A stretch of DNA of 47,587 bases from Flavobacteriales bacterium (GTDB lineage Bacteria > Bacteroidota > Bacteroidia > Flavobacteriales_F > PHOS-HE28): the NCBI GenBank assembly GCA_023382455.1, contig JAHDVX010000026.1, forward strand, positions 1 to 47,587, given 5' to 3'. The notes beneath the pieces were generated by a model. The model was given only the letters and a program-made list of their open reading frames with translations. It ran no database searches and was not told the origin of the DNA. Below, one piece after another: positions 36,961-45,959 of the stretch. Numbering within the stretch: the stretch's first letter is position 1; each line of letters starts with the position of its first letter. The position numbers and the translations under genes are program-made.

Positions 36961-37431
36961 ATGAACATCGCACGCAACTCCGTGGTCTCCTTCCACTACA
37001 CGCTCACCAACGACGAGGGTGAGGTGCTCGACAGCTCCAAGGGCCACGAGGCCTTCACCTACCTGCAAGGCAGCCAGATGATCGTGCCGGGGCTGGAGGC
37101 GCAGATGGAAGGCAAGGCCAAGGGCGACAAGTTCAAGGCCATGGTGGCCCCGGGCGATGCCTACGGCGAGTTCAACAAGGAGCTGCTGCAACGCGTGCCG
37201 CTGGACCGCTTCGGCGGCCAACAGGTGGAAGTGGGCATGCAGTTCCAGGCCGGGGAGCACAGCGTGGTGACCGTGGAGGAAGTGACGGACAAGGACGTGC
37301 TGGTGAACGGCAATCATCCCTTGGCGGGCGTGCGGCTCACCTTCGATGTGGAGGTGACCGATGTGCGCCCGGCCACGGCCGATGAGGTGGCCCATGGCCA
37401 CGTGCACGGCCCGGGCGGGCATCACCACTGA
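36961..37431 (+). CDS. slyD: FKBP-type peptidyl-prolyl isomerase SlyD
   Basis: 156 residues. FKBP domain with inserted-in-flap (IF) chaperone domain: VVSFHYTLTNDEGEVLDSS, then GLEAQMEGKAKGDKF, and the IF region about 70-125. The C-terminal tail ends HGHVHGPGGHHH, His-rich and metal-binding, as in SlyD proteins involved in nickel handling. The cytosolic protein folds and isomerises prolyl bonds. It ends 21 bases before the stop of the convergent multicopper oxidase gene. Confidence 0.95.
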   Translation: MNIARNSVVSFHYTLTNDEGEVLDSSKGHEAFTYLQGSQMIVPGLEAQMEGKAKGDKFKAMVAPGDAYGEFNKELLQRVPLDRFGGQQVEVGMQFQAGEHSVVTVEEVTDKDVLVNGNHPLAGVRLTFDVEVTDVRPATADEVAHGHVHGPGGHHH

Positions 37432-37452
37432 GCAGTCCGCCCGGCGGTGGTG

Positions 37453-39117
37453 CTACTCGCGGATCACCGTGGTCCGTGCGGTATGCCCGTTGCCGGAAAC
37501 ACGCAGCAGGTAAGCCCCGGCGGGCAGGTCGCTGAGGTCCATGGCGGCTTCCTTGGACGCGACACCTTCCCAATTCCTCACGCGGCAGCCTTGCAAGGTG
37601 AAGAGTTCAGCTTGGCGGAACGGCTGTTCGGCACGGATGGAAATGAGCGACACGGCCGGGGAGGGAAACACTCGGAGCGGTTGGTCCGCCTGCATGCCGG
37701 GTGCCGAGGTGGTGACGTCGGTCACGATGTACTGGAGCATCATCATGTTGTCCTCGTGCATCAGGTTGTGGCAGTGGTACATGAAGGGCCAGCCGTTGGT
37801 GGGTTCATCGAAGCGCATGATCACGCGCGCGCTGGAGCCGGCATCCAGCAGCACCACGTCCTTGGCGCCGCGCTCCCAGGCGGGGGGTGATTGTCCGTCG
37901 CGGTCCAGGATGAAGAACGATCCGCCGTGGATGTGCATCGGGTGCGCCATGTTGGAGAAGTTCTGGATGTTCCAGATCTCGGTGCTGCCCAGGAGTACCG
38001 TGTCGTTCACCACGTCCATGTCGAACTGCACGCCGTTGATGAAGAACATGCCCATGCTGCCCACCATGCCTGTGCCGGTGAGCAGCTTGGTGCGCGTGCG
38101 CACGGCGCTGCCTTCGTCATAGGGGATCACCGGGACCAGCGCGTTGGGGATGGCGGTCACCGGATCGGCCGTGGGGGCGCCCACACGGATGCGCAGCACC
38201 GGGAAGTCGACACCGTTCAGGATGCTGGACTCCATCATCATGTTGTTCGATCCGGGCACGGTAACCGGCAGTTCGCTGCCGTAGCTCATCAGCAGCAGGC
38301 TGTCGCCCTCCATGCCGGTGAGGTCCAGCAGCACCTCGGCGCGCTCGCCGTTTCCCAGCCAGAGCCGTTGCATGGCCACGGGCGCGGAAAGCAGGCCGCC
38401 ATCCCCGGCGATCATCCGGAATTGGCGGCCGTCCTCGAAGCCCAAGGCGTAGATGCGCGAGTTGGAGCCGTTGAGCAGCCGCAGCCGCACCACCTGCGCG
38501 GGGCATTCCAGGAAGGGCCTCGGTGTACCGTTCACCAGCACGGAATCCCCGTAGGGCCCCAGGAAGAAATTGCCGCCGGGCAGGAACCTGCGGTCCTGCA
38601 CCACCACCGGGAAATCATCGATGCCGTAAGTGCGCGGCAGGTCGATGGCCGCCTCGGCGGCATCCTTCACCAGCAGCATGCCTGCCACTCCCTGGGTGGC
38701 CTGGAACGCGGTGAGCATGTGCGGGTGCGGGTGGTACCAGTAGGTGCCCGCCGGGTTCTTCACCTTGTACTTCACCTCCCAGGTTTCGCCCGGCTCCACC
38801 TCGCGCGGCGGGCCGCCGTCCATTTCGCCGGGCACGGCCAGGCCGTGCCAGTGCATGCTGGTCACCTGGGCCAGTTCGTTGTGGATGCGGAAGTGTGCAG
38901 TGTCCCCTTGGTGCAGGATGAGCGTGGGCCCCAGGTATGGGCCGTTCACCCCGTACGTGTTGGTGTTGATGCCGGGGTAGAACTGGTGGACATGCTCATC
39001 CACCGTCAGGTCGAAGGTGTCCAGGTCCAGCGCCGGGGGGATGGCCATGGGGTTCAGGGCCTGGGCCGCGGCAAAGGACGGTGCCACGATCAGGGCGATG
39101 ACAAGGAAGCGGTGCAT
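37453..39117 (-). CDS. Multicopper oxidase with T9SS sorting domain
   Basis: 554 residues. Signal peptide 1-19. Three cupredoxin domains with the copper motifs HWHG (89-92), HPHPH (129-133), HPMHIHG, and HCHNLMHEDNMM (about 440-452), so the T1 and trinuclear sites look complete. The Met-rich stretches (SNNMMMESS, NMMMLQ) and the spore-coat/CueO-like layout suggest a bilirubin-oxidase- or CueO-like enzyme. The last 80 residues (VFPSPAVSLISIRAEQ, then LPAGAYLLRV) are a T9SS sorting domain, so it should end up at the cell surface or outside. Confidence 0.93.
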   Translation of the reverse strand: MHRFLVIALIVAPSFAAAQALNPMAIPPALDLDTFDLTVDEHVHQFYPGINTNTYGVNGPYLGPTLILHQGDTAHFRIHNELAQVTSMHWHGLAVPGEMDGGPPREVEPGETWEVKYKVKNPAGTYWYHPHPHMLTAFQATQGVAGMLLVKDAAEAAIDLPRTYGIDDFPVVVQDRRFLPGGNFFLGPYGDSVLVNGTPRPFLECPAQVVRLRLLNGSNSRIYALGFEDGRQFRMIAGDGGLLSAPVAMQRLWLGNGERAEVLLDLTGMEGDSLLLMSYGSELPVTVPGSNNMMMESSILNGVDFPVLRIRVGAPTADPVTAIPNALVPVIPYDEGSAVRTRTKLLTGTGMVGSMGMFFINGVQFDMDVVNDTVLLGSTEIWNIQNFSNMAHPMHIHGGSFFILDRDGQSPPAWERGAKDVVLLDAGSSARVIMRFDEPTNGWPFMYHCHNLMHEDNMMMLQYIVTDVTTSAPGMQADQPLRVFPSPAVSLISIRAEQPFRQAELFTLQGCRVRNWEGVASKEAAMDLSDLPAGAYLLRVSGNGHTARTTVIRE

Positions 39118-39235
39118 GGGGCTCAGGGATGCGGTGAATGTGGATGGCGAAGCAAGGAAGGATGCTCGGGAGCGGCAATGACGATGCTCACCGGCGCCGG
39201 TCGGGCAGGTCGTGCGGCAATGGGGAGGCCCGGGT

Positions 39236-39538
39236 TCACGGTGCGGGGACGATCACGAAGATGTCCTCGTTGTCCCGCTTCATCAGGTATTTCTCCCGGG
39301 CGAACTTCTCCAGGCGGTCCTGGTCGCTGTTCAGTTCCTGAAGGCGCTGCCGGGTGATGGCCACCTGTTCCTCGTAGCGGTCGCGCTGCTGCCGCATCTG
39401 CCCCAGCTGGTGGCGCAGCTTCACCATGGTGTACAGGTCGTAGTCAGCGAAGAGCCCGATCCACAGCAGCATGGCCAGCAGGCCCGCACCATAGCGGTTG
39501 CGCAGCCGTGCGGGCACGAATCGCAGCACCTTGTTCAT
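39236..39538 (-). CDS. DivIC/FtsB-like septum formation initiator
   Basis: 100 residues from the ATG at 39538. Short basic cytosolic lead, one membrane helix (about 21-36), a periplasmic coiled coil (LRHQLGQMRQQRDRYEEQV), and a C-terminal REKYLMKRDNEDIFVIV end typical of the DivIC/FtsB family. It works in the divisome with FtsL/FtsQ-like partners. It lies between the multicopper oxidase and pruA, all on the minus strand, with no obvious shared function. Confidence 0.92.
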   Translation of the reverse strand: MNKVLRFVPARLRNRYGAGLLAMLLWIGLFADYDLYTMVKLRHQLGQMRQQRDRYEEQVAITRQRLQELNSDQDRLEKFAREKYLMKRDNEDIFVIVPAP

Positions 39539-39621
39539 CACGCCACGAAGTTCAGTCCGGTTGCAACGTGCCGCTCCGGCCGATCCTTGCATCCGGTCCA
39601 CGATCCGATGTGGAAAGCGGC

Positions 39622-41250
39622 TCAGCCCAGGAAGGGATACCGGTGGTCCGTGGGCGGGACGAAGGTCTCCTTGATGGTGCGCGGGCTGGTCCAGCGCAGC
39701 AGGTTGAGGTGGCTGCCGGCCTTGTCGTTGGTGCCGCTGCCGCGCGCGCCGCCGAAGGGTTGCTGGCCTACCACGGCCCCGGTGGGCTTGTCGTTGATGT
39801 AGAAGTTGCCGGCGCTGTGGCGCAGCGCGTCGGTGGCCTGCACGATCACCTCGCGTTCACGGGCGAAGATGGAGCCCGTCAAGGCGTACTCACCGGTGGA
39901 GTCCACCAGTTTCAGGGTGTCGTTCCACTTGGCATCGGGGTATACGTACACGGTGAGCACCGGCCCGAAGATCTCCTCGCACATGGTGGTGCTGCGCGGG
40001 TCCGTGGTGACGGCCACCGTGGGGGCGATGAACCAGCCCTTGCTCTTGTCGTAGGTGCCGCCCGCGATGATCTTCACGTTCTTCTTGTCCTTCTTCAGCC
40101 CGTCGATGTAGCCGGCGATCTTGTCGAAGCTCTTTTCGTCGATCACGGCCCCGATGAAGTTGCGGAAGTCCCCCGGCTCGCCCATGCGCATGTCCGCCAG
40201 GTCGGCCAGCAATTCCTTCTTCACGGCGGGCCAGAGGCTTTCGGGGATGTATGCCCGGCTGGCCGCGCTGCACTTCTGCCCTTGGAACTCGAAGGCGCCG
40301 CGGCTCAATGCCGTGGCCACCTCTACGGGGTTCGCGCTGGGGTGGGCCAGAACGAAGTCCTTGCCGCCCGTTTCGCCCACGATGCGCGGGTAGCTGCGGT
40401 ACAGGGACAGGTTCTCGCCGATGGTGCGCCAGATGGTGCGGAACACGGCCGTGCTGCCGGTGAAGTGGATGCCGGCGAAATCACGGTGCTTGAAGATCAC
40501 ATCCCCGGCCACCGGTCCGCTGACGTGCATGAGGTTGATCACCCCGTCCGGCAGGCCCGCCAGGCGGAACACTTCCATGATCACCTGGGCCGAATAGATC
40601 TGGCTGTCGGCGCATTTCCACACCACGGTGTTGCCCATCAGGGCCGCGCTGCTGGGCAGGTTGCCCGCGATGGCCGTGAAGTTGAACGGGGTGAGGGCGT
40701 AGACGAAGCCTTCAAGCGCCCGGTATTCCAGGCGGTTCCATACGCCCGGCGAGCTCGCGGGCTGGTTGCTCAGGATCTGCTGGGCATAGTGCACGTTGAA
40801 CCGCAGGAAGTCGATCAGCTCGCAGGCCGAGTCGATCTCCGCCTGGAAGCAGTTCTTGCCTTGGGCCAGCATGGTGGCCGCATTGATGGAGGCCCGGTAG
40901 GGACCGGCCAGCAGGTCGGCCGCCTTGAGGAAGATGGCGGCGCGGTCCTCGAACGCCATGGTCTCCCAGGCCTTCTTCGCCTTCAACGCCGCATCGATCG
41001 CGGCCTTCACGTGCTTGGCATCGCCGTGGTGGCTCATGCCCAGCACGTGCCGGTGCCGGTGGGGCGGGCTCATCTTGCGCCGGTCCTTGGTCTCCACGGG
41101 CTTCCCGCCGATCCACATCGGGGCGTCGATGGCGGTCTTCATCCGCCGCTCGTACTCCGCTTGCAATGCCTTGCGCTCAGGGCTGCCGGGGGCGTAGTTC
41201 AACACGGGTTCGTTGCGGGGTGCAGGTGGCGTGAATACGGCGTTGCCCAT
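39622..41250 (-). CDS. pruA: L-glutamate gamma-semialdehyde dehydrogenase
   Basis: 542 residues from the ATG at 41250. NAD-dependent aldehyde dehydrogenase of the proline-degradation (P5C dehydrogenase) type, which gives glutamate. Family marks: VGETGGKDFVLAHPSANP carrying the general-base Glu, and FEFQGQKCSAASRAYIP with the catalytic Cys. C-terminal WTSPRTIKETFVPP is usual for PruA. It has no fused proline dehydrogenase, as is normal in Bacteroidota. A TATCTTTG octamer 28 bases upstream supports the start; a longer frame exists but lacks family similarity. Confidence 0.96.
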   Translation of the reverse strand: MGNAVFTPPAPRNEPVLNYAPGSPERKALQAEYERRMKTAIDAPMWIGGKPVETKDRRKMSPPHRHRHVLGMSHHGDAKHVKAAIDAALKAKKAWETMAFEDRAAIFLKAADLLAGPYRASINAATMLAQGKNCFQAEIDSACELIDFLRFNVHYAQQILSNQPASSPGVWNRLEYRALEGFVYALTPFNFTAIAGNLPSSAALMGNTVVWKCADSQIYSAQVIMEVFRLAGLPDGVINLMHVSGPVAGDVIFKHRDFAGIHFTGSTAVFRTIWRTIGENLSLYRSYPRIVGETGGKDFVLAHPSANPVEVATALSRGAFEFQGQKCSAASRAYIPESLWPAVKKELLADLADMRMGEPGDFRNFIGAVIDEKSFDKIAGYIDGLKKDKKNVKIIAGGTYDKSKGWFIAPTVAVTTDPRSTTMCEEIFGPVLTVYVYPDAKWNDTLKLVDSTGEYALTGSIFAREREVIVQATDALRHSAGNFYINDKPTGAVVGQQPFGGARGSGTNDKAGSHLNLLRWTSPRTIKETFVPPTDHRYPFLG

Positions 41251-41278
41251 GGCGGTTCGGCTTGGTTGGATTTGCGCC

Positions 41279-41286
41279 CAAAGATA
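41279..41286 (-). promoter_or_regulatory. -7-type promoter element for pruA (TATCTTTG)
   Basis: TATCTTTG on the minus strand, an exact TAnnTTTG match, 28 bases before the pruA ATG. Confidence 0.6.
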
Positions 41287-41329
41287 CCGCCCCCCGGAAA
41301 GGCGGGAACTGACCGGCGACAGGCGCAAA

Positions 41330-41375
41330 GACCAGGGCCGTCCGCGGTATCGCACCGCGGACGGCATTGCTGGTC
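41330..41375 (-). terminator. Strong hairpin after carbonic anhydrase gene
   Basis: GCCGTCCGCGGT (41337-41348) pairs with ACCGCGGACGGC (41354-41365), and GACCAG (41330-41335) with CTGGTC (41370-41375). It lies 20 bases past the stop at 41395. The following T run is short, so it may be a terminator or a 3' mRNA stabiliser. Confidence 0.65.
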
Positions 41376-41394
41376 CAGCAACGGTGGGCCGGGA

Positions 41395-42069
41395 TCAACG
41401 AGTGATCAACACGCCCACGGCTTCCGCGTAACGGGTGCGCGTCACCTCCAGGTCCGTGATCAGGCCGTTGGTGAGGCTGTACACCCAGCCATGGATGTGC
41501 ACCGGCCGCCCGGCTTCCCACGCATCGCGGATGATGGAGGTGCGGCTGAGGTCATAGACTTGTTCCGCCACATTGATCTCCACCAGGCGGTCAAACCGTG
41601 CCTGCTCATCCGGCAAGGCCTGCAGTTCCCTGTGGTGCCAACGTGCCACATCGCGGATGCGGCGCACCCAATCGGCAGCCGGGCCGTCGAACTCAGGGCC
41701 CATGGCGGCCTTCACGCCACCGCAGTTGTAGTGCCCGCACACGATCACATGGTCGATGCCCAGCACGTTCACACCATAGTCCAGCACGCTCATGAGGTTC
41801 TGGTCCGTGTGCACCACCAGGTTGGCGATGTTGCGGTGGATGAACATGTCGCCCGGCATGGTGCCGGTGATCTGGTTGGGCGGCACGCGGCTGTCGCTGC
41901 ATCCGATCCACAGGAAGAACGGATGCTGGTGCTTGGCCAGTTCGGTGAAGAGGCCCGGGTTCTCCTTCTTCATGCGCCGGCTCCACTCCCGGTTGCGGTG
42001 CAGCAGTTGGTGGTGCAGGTCGGGTTGGCCACGCAGTGTCCCGCCCTTTGGTTCCGATCGGTTGTTCAT
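41395..42069 (-). CDS. Beta-class carbonic anhydrase
   Basis: 224 residues. Zinc ligands Cys57, His113 and Cys116 and the Asp59-Arg61 dyad in CSDSR and CGHYNCGG are all present at the standard spacing. It interconverts CO2 and bicarbonate in the cytoplasm. The gene lies 12 bases after the SulP transporter gene, so the pair probably supplies and converts inorganic carbon; a strong hairpin follows. Confidence 0.97.
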   Translation of the reverse strand: MNNRSEPKGGTLRGQPDLHHQLLHRNREWSRRMKKENPGLFTELAKHQHPFFLWIGCSDSRVPPNQITGTMPGDMFIHRNIANLVVHTDQNLMSVLDYGVNVLGIDHVIVCGHYNCGGVKAAMGPEFDGPAADWVRRIRDVARWHHRELQALPDEQARFDRLVEINVAEQVYDLSRTSIIRDAWEAGRPVHIHGWVYSLTNGLITDLEVTRTRYAEAVGVLITR

Positions 42070-42081
42070 GTTCCCTGGGCT

Positions 42082-43647
42082 TTAGTGGGTGGCGGGTGAA
42101 ATGGAACGGGCGGCCGTGAGGATCACTTGGCGGAACAGGATGCGGGTGTGCTGCGGGCGGGGTGCCACCGTGCCGCTCCATTCCACCTCTATGCCGCGCT
42201 TGGGCGCTTCCCGGCGGAATTCGGCGATGATCTCCTCCACGTCCGGGTCCAACGCCACGGTGCGGCTGGTGTCGAACACCACGCGGGCACCGTCGGGCAG
42301 TTTCGTCAAGGTGCGCTTGATGCTGGCCTTGTTCAGGAAGGTCACGTCCTCGCTGAGCACGATACGGATGGGTTCGCCGGTGCGGTGGCTGGCCCGGTCG
42401 AAGTGGAAGGGCACCTGGTAGTTTTTCCAAAGGATGTGCACCACGGCCACGGCCATGCCCAGGCCCACGCCGGTGAGCAGGTCCATGAAGGCCACGCCGA
42501 CCACGGTGATGGCGAAGGGGGCGAAGCGCATGGCCCCCTGCTTCCAGAGCGCCACGAACTGTGCGGGCTTGATCAGTTTCCAGCCCACCATGAAAAGGAT
42601 GGCGGCCAAGCTGGCCAAGGGCACCATGCGCAACAGGTCGGCGAAGGCCAGTACGGCCGCAAGGATGAATGCCCCGTGCAACATGGTGGAGAGCTTGCTT
42701 TGCCCGCCGGATTGGATGTTGGCCGAGCTGCGCACGATCACCTGGGTCACCGGCAGGCCGCCGAGGAATCCGCTCACCATGTTCCCGATGCCTTGGGCAT
42801 GCAGCTCCCGGTTGGCCGGGGTGAGCCGCCGTTGCGGGTCCAGTTTGTCGGTGGCCTCCACGCAAAGCAGGGTTTCCAGGCTGGCCACGATGGCGATCAC
42901 CAACGCCGTGCGCCACACGATGGGGTTCCACACTCCCTCCAAGGCCGGGCGGGGAAGGGCACCCAAGCTGCCCAGGTCAGGCAGTTCCACGAAGAGCGAG
43001 GGATGGATGGCCAGGGCGGGGATCCGGTTGAACAGCGCCGCCAGGCCGATGCCCATCACCACGGCAAGCATGGAGCCCGGGATGGCGCCCAACCATTTGT
43101 GCTGCTTGATGAACGGCCTTTCCCAAAGCACGAGCATTGCCAGGGAGAGCAACGTGATCAACACGGCCCCCGGCGTCATCAGGCCGGGCAGGGCGGTTGC
43201 GGTGACCGGGCCGTCGATGGCGGCCCGCAACCCGAGTGCATGGGGCAGTTGGGTGAGGATGATGAGCACCCCGATCCCGGCCAACATCCCGTGGATCACC
43301 GTGTTGGGGAAGTAGTAGGCGATCACCCCGGCCCTCAGGAAGCCCAGGAGCACCTGGATGGCCCCGGCGAGGATCACGGCCGTGAGCAGCAGGTTGAAGC
43401 CGCCCAGCTCCTGGGTGGCTACCAGGATGATGGCGGTGAGGCCGGCCGCCGGGCCGCTGACGCCCAGGGGTGAGCCGCTGAGCAGGCCGACCACGAGGCC
43501 GCCCACCACGCCGGCGATGATGCCGGAGATCAGCGGGGCGCCGGAGGCCAAGGCGATGCCCAGGCAGAGGGGCATGGCCACAAGGAAGACGACGATCGAA
43601 GCTGGCAGGTCTTGCCGCCAGTTGGCGAAGAACGTTGATGGTTTCAT
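42082..43647 (-). CDS. SulP-family anion transporter with STAS domain
   Basis: 521 residues from the ATG at 43647. About 10-12 membrane helices (PASIVVFLVAMPLCLGIALASG at the start, the usual SulP signature region), with ISGIIAGVVGGLVVG and SGPAAGLTAIIL, and a C-terminal STAS domain (about 430-521; IVLSEDVTFLNKASIKRTL, DTSRTVALDPDVEEII). Next to a carbonic anhydrase gene (12 bases) it is probably a bicarbonate transporter of the BicA-like kind; sulfate is the alternative. Confidence 0.94.
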   Translation of the reverse strand: MKPSTFFANWRQDLPASIVVFLVAMPLCLGIALASGAPLISGIIAGVVGGLVVGLLSGSPLGVSGPAAGLTAIILVATQELGGFNLLLTAVILAGAIQVLLGFLRAGVIAYYFPNTVIHGMLAGIGVLIILTQLPHALGLRAAIDGPVTATALPGLMTPGAVLITLLSLAMLVLWERPFIKQHKWLGAIPGSMLAVVMGIGLAALFNRIPALAIHPSLFVELPDLGSLGALPRPALEGVWNPIVWRTALVIAIVASLETLLCVEATDKLDPQRRLTPANRELHAQGIGNMVSGFLGGLPVTQVIVRSSANIQSGGQSKLSTMLHGAFILAAVLAFADLLRMVPLASLAAILFMVGWKLIKPAQFVALWKQGAMRFAPFAITVVGVAFMDLLTGVGLGMAVAVVHILWKNYQVPFHFDRASHRTGEPIRIVLSEDVTFLNKASIKRTLTKLPDGARVVFDTSRTVALDPDVEEIIAEFRREAPKRGIEVEWSGTVAPRPQHTRILFRQVILTAARSISPATH

Positions 43648-43762
43648 GAAAGGTTCCTGATGAATGATGGGACGGATGCGCAGCAAGGCGCAGGGCGGGC
43701 GCACGGGGCGCCCGGCGCATACCCGCCACGGGCATGCACGGACCCATGGGTCCGGTGGCCGA

Positions 43763-44086
43763 TCAGGAACGGGGCGGCTGGTGCGGCACCTCGCGCAGCG
43801 GGTGGTCCAGCATCATCTCCTCATACTGGTGGAACTGGGCCACCAGGTCGCGGTCCGGGGCAGCGGAGTACACCTGGTCCCGGAAGCTGACCGCATGTTT
43901 CAAGACCTCTTCCTCCGAAAGCGGGGGAGGCTGTGCCCCGCGCTCCTCCACCACCGTGATCGCCATTTGGGTATTGATCAACTGCGGAAGCAGGAACATC
44001 TGGAAGGCCATCACCAAGCTCACCAAGCGCATCACCAAGGACCAGCGCGGAGTGGTGGTCCTGGAAGGAGTGCTGGTGCGGCCCAT
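43763..44086 (-). CDS. Small membrane protein upstream of the SulP gene
   Basis: 107 residues from the ATG at 44086. A polar, basic N-terminus, one membrane helix (about 19-40) and an acidic soluble tail ending DHPLREVPHQPPRS. I do not recognise the family. A TATTTTTG octamer ends 8 bases before this ATG; a start at 44032 (MRLVSLVM) would give a normal leader and an 89-residue protein. It lies 115 bases upstream of the SulP gene on the same strand and may be an accessory part of the carbon-uptake unit. Confidence 0.6.
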   Translation of the reverse strand: MGRTSTPSRTTTPRWSLVMRLVSLVMAFQMFLLPQLINTQMAITVVEERGAQPPPLSEEEVLKHAVSFRDQVYSAAPDRDLVAQFHQYEEMMLDHPLREVPHQPPRS

Positions 44087-44093
44087 CGTGAGG

Positions 44094-44101
44094 CAAAAAT
44101 A
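44094..44101 (-). promoter_or_regulatory. -7-type promoter element (TATTTTTG)
   Basis: TATTTTTG on the minus strand matches TAnnTTTG. It could drive the small membrane gene, SulP gene and carbonic anhydrase gene together. Confidence 0.5.
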
Positions 44102-44167
44102 GGCGGAACCCTTCCGAACCGTAAGCGGGGATTGCAAGTCTTAACGACTTGTTCACATGCCCCGGGG

Positions 44168-44554
44168 TCAATTGGCGGCGAAAGGCAGCTGCAGTTCAAA
44201 CGCCGGGATGGTCACCTCGAACGCACTTCCGTCGTCGGTGTGCTGCATGGTGTAATGGCCGTGCATGCGGCCCAGCCCGCTGCGGAGCACGCAGTGGCTC
44301 GTGTAGGTGAATTGCTCGCCCGGTTCAAGCACCGGCACCGCACCCACCACCCCCGGCCCCTCCACCTCCGAAGGTGGCGCCAAACTGTCCGCTATGTACC
44401 AGTGCCTGCGCAGCAGCTGCACCGTGCGGCGGCTGCGGTTGGCAATGGTGATGTGGTAGCTGAACAGGTAATGGCCTTCGGACGGCTTGCTGGACTCCGC
44501 CTCGTAGCGCGCCTGTACACTCACGCGGATGCCGTGTGAAACTGCCGTTGCCAT
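44168..44554 (-). CDS. apaG: ApaG-family protein
   Basis: 128 residues, full length, an immunoglobulin-like single-domain protein. The family marks are HYLFSYHITIANRSRRTVQLLRR-like N-terminal strands, WYIADS, and FTYTSHCVLRSGLGRMHGHY (the conserved YTSG/GxMxGxY region). ApaG is linked to cobalt/magnesium efflux in enterobacteria, but its exact role is not settled. A TAGACTTG octamer lies 16 bases upstream of the ATG. Confidence 0.95.
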   Translation of the reverse strand: MATAVSHGIRVSVQARYEAESSKPSEGHYLFSYHITIANRSRRTVQLLRRHWYIADSLAPPSEVEGPGVVGAVPVLEPGEQFTYTSHCVLRSGLGRMHGHYTMQHTDDGSAFEVTIPAFELQLPFAAN

Positions 44555-44570
44555 CGTTCCCGGATGTCCG

Positions 44571-44578
44571 CAAGTCTA
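44571..44578 (-). promoter_or_regulatory. -7-type promoter element for apaG (TAGACTTG)
   Basis: TAGACTTG on the minus strand, one mismatch from TAnnTTTG, 16 bases before the apaG ATG. Confidence 0.45.
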
Positions 44579-44636
44579 ATGCCTTTTATCCCGGTTTGAT
44601 CCAGCCGCGATGAATGCACGGGCTGCCCGGCACCGA

Positions 44637-45959
44637 TCAGCTGCCACGGCTGTTCAGGAAGCGAAGCCCCAGCAGGCGGTCGCAGCGCAACTGGTAATCG
44701 CGGACATAGACCAGCACCAGGTAGTCGTTCTCCGTCTGGAAGTGCGATCCCTCCAGCAGGGTGAGGTCCGGCACGGAGGAGCCGTCCGGCAGGAAGGCGT
44801 ACACGTAGTCGAAGTAGCCTTGCTTGAGCAGGATGCGGGCCGTGTAGGCCTTCCGGGTTCCGTCCCAGGTGCAGCGGAATGGCTTCTCGCAGCGGAGACC
44901 GCTGATGGCGCCGTAGATGTACACCGCACCGTTCATCTCCTCGTGGCTGCGCGGCAGGCTGAAGTCCACGTACACGTAGTCTGCGCTCAGCGGGTCGTCG
45001 GGCACCTGGTCGTTCTTCACCAGGTACTTGCCGTTGATGTCGGGCTGGTCCAGGTACACGCGGAATTCGCGCTTGTCATCGGGCAGGAGCACGGCCTCCT
45101 CCAGGCCCTCGGGCGAGTTGGCGTAGTGCGACACGCGCAAGGTGGCGTAGCGCTGGTTCTTCAGGTCCGCGCCGCGCCATTCGTTGCCCCCGGTGAAGAG
45201 CCCTTCCTTCGGCTGGTCGTACACCAGTTCCGATCCTCGGATGAACTTTGGGCGGAACCCGGTGCGCGCATCATCCCAGCGGTTGTTCTGCAGCACCACC
45301 ACGTGCAGGTCGTTGAACGGGTCGGGCACGTCGATGCCGGGGTGGCGCAAGGTGAGGTCCAGCTGCTGGTCGGCATCTCGGCGTTCCACATTGCGCGTGG
45401 GCACGATGCGTGCATCCACCTGCACACGGTCCTCGAAGACCAGCAGGCGGCGCGTGAGCACCAGGTCTTCCTGGTCGGTGCCGCGGAACACCTTCAGCAG
45501 GTAGTTGCCCGCCACCAGCGGGCGCATCATGGTGCTCGGGAATTCCACTTCGTATTCCAGGAAGGGCTGCAGGGTGTTGAAGCTCTGCCGGGGCGTGGGC
45601 ACCAGGTCCGTGGGCAGGCCTTCGATATACTGGTTCGGGGAGAGGTCGCTGGGGCTCCAGTCCGCATTGCAGTGAACCACCGTGTAGCCCAGGTCCTCCG
45701 CTTCCGGAGCGAGGTCGTCGAAGCGCAGCACCAGCACGTCCGGCCCGCCCAGTTGCAGAATGGGCGGGGACAGCTCGAAGCCTTTTTTGAAGAGCTGGAC
45801 CGTGCGGACCGTAGGGCTGTATATGTGGTCCTCGTACCGGAGCGTCTGTGCCGTGTAGTATTCCTCGCCACCGCCCGCAGCGGGTTGGGTGGCGCTGCAG
45901 GAAACCAGTGCCAGGATCAAGGGCAGCAAGGTTCCGGACGGGCGCATGGATCGGATCAT
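44637..45959 (-). CDS. T9SS plug-family lipoprotein (DUF5103)
   Basis: 440 residues from the ATG at 45959 (45947 is possible). Lipobox LVSC. The rest is the DUF5103 domain: YYTAQTLRYEDHIYSPTVRT, LGYTVVHCNADWSPSDLSPN, PQNRW-like VLQNNRWDDA, and a C-terminal DYLVLVYVRDYQLRCDRLLG. In Flavobacterium johnsoniae a DUF5103 protein plugs the periplasmic side of the SprA translocon of the type IX system. This fits the several T9SS cargo genes in the window. The other T9SS genes are not here. Confidence 0.92.
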   Translation of the reverse strand: MIRSMRPSGTLLPLILALVSCSATQPAAGGGEEYYTAQTLRYEDHIYSPTVRTVQLFKKGFELSPPILQLGGPDVLVLRFDDLAPEAEDLGYTVVHCNADWSPSDLSPNQYIEGLPTDLVPTPRQSFNTLQPFLEYEVEFPSTMMRPLVAGNYLLKVFRGTDQEDLVLTRRLLVFEDRVQVDARIVPTRNVERRDADQQLDLTLRHPGIDVPDPFNDLHVVVLQNNRWDDARTGFRPKFIRGSELVYDQPKEGLFTGGNEWRGADLKNQRYATLRVSHYANSPEGLEEAVLLPDDKREFRVYLDQPDINGKYLVKNDQVPDDPLSADYVYVDFSLPRSHEEMNGAVYIYGAISGLRCEKPFRCTWDGTRKAYTARILLKQGYFDYVYAFLPDGSSVPDLTLLEGSHFQTENDYLVLVYVRDYQLRCDRLLGLRFLNSRGS

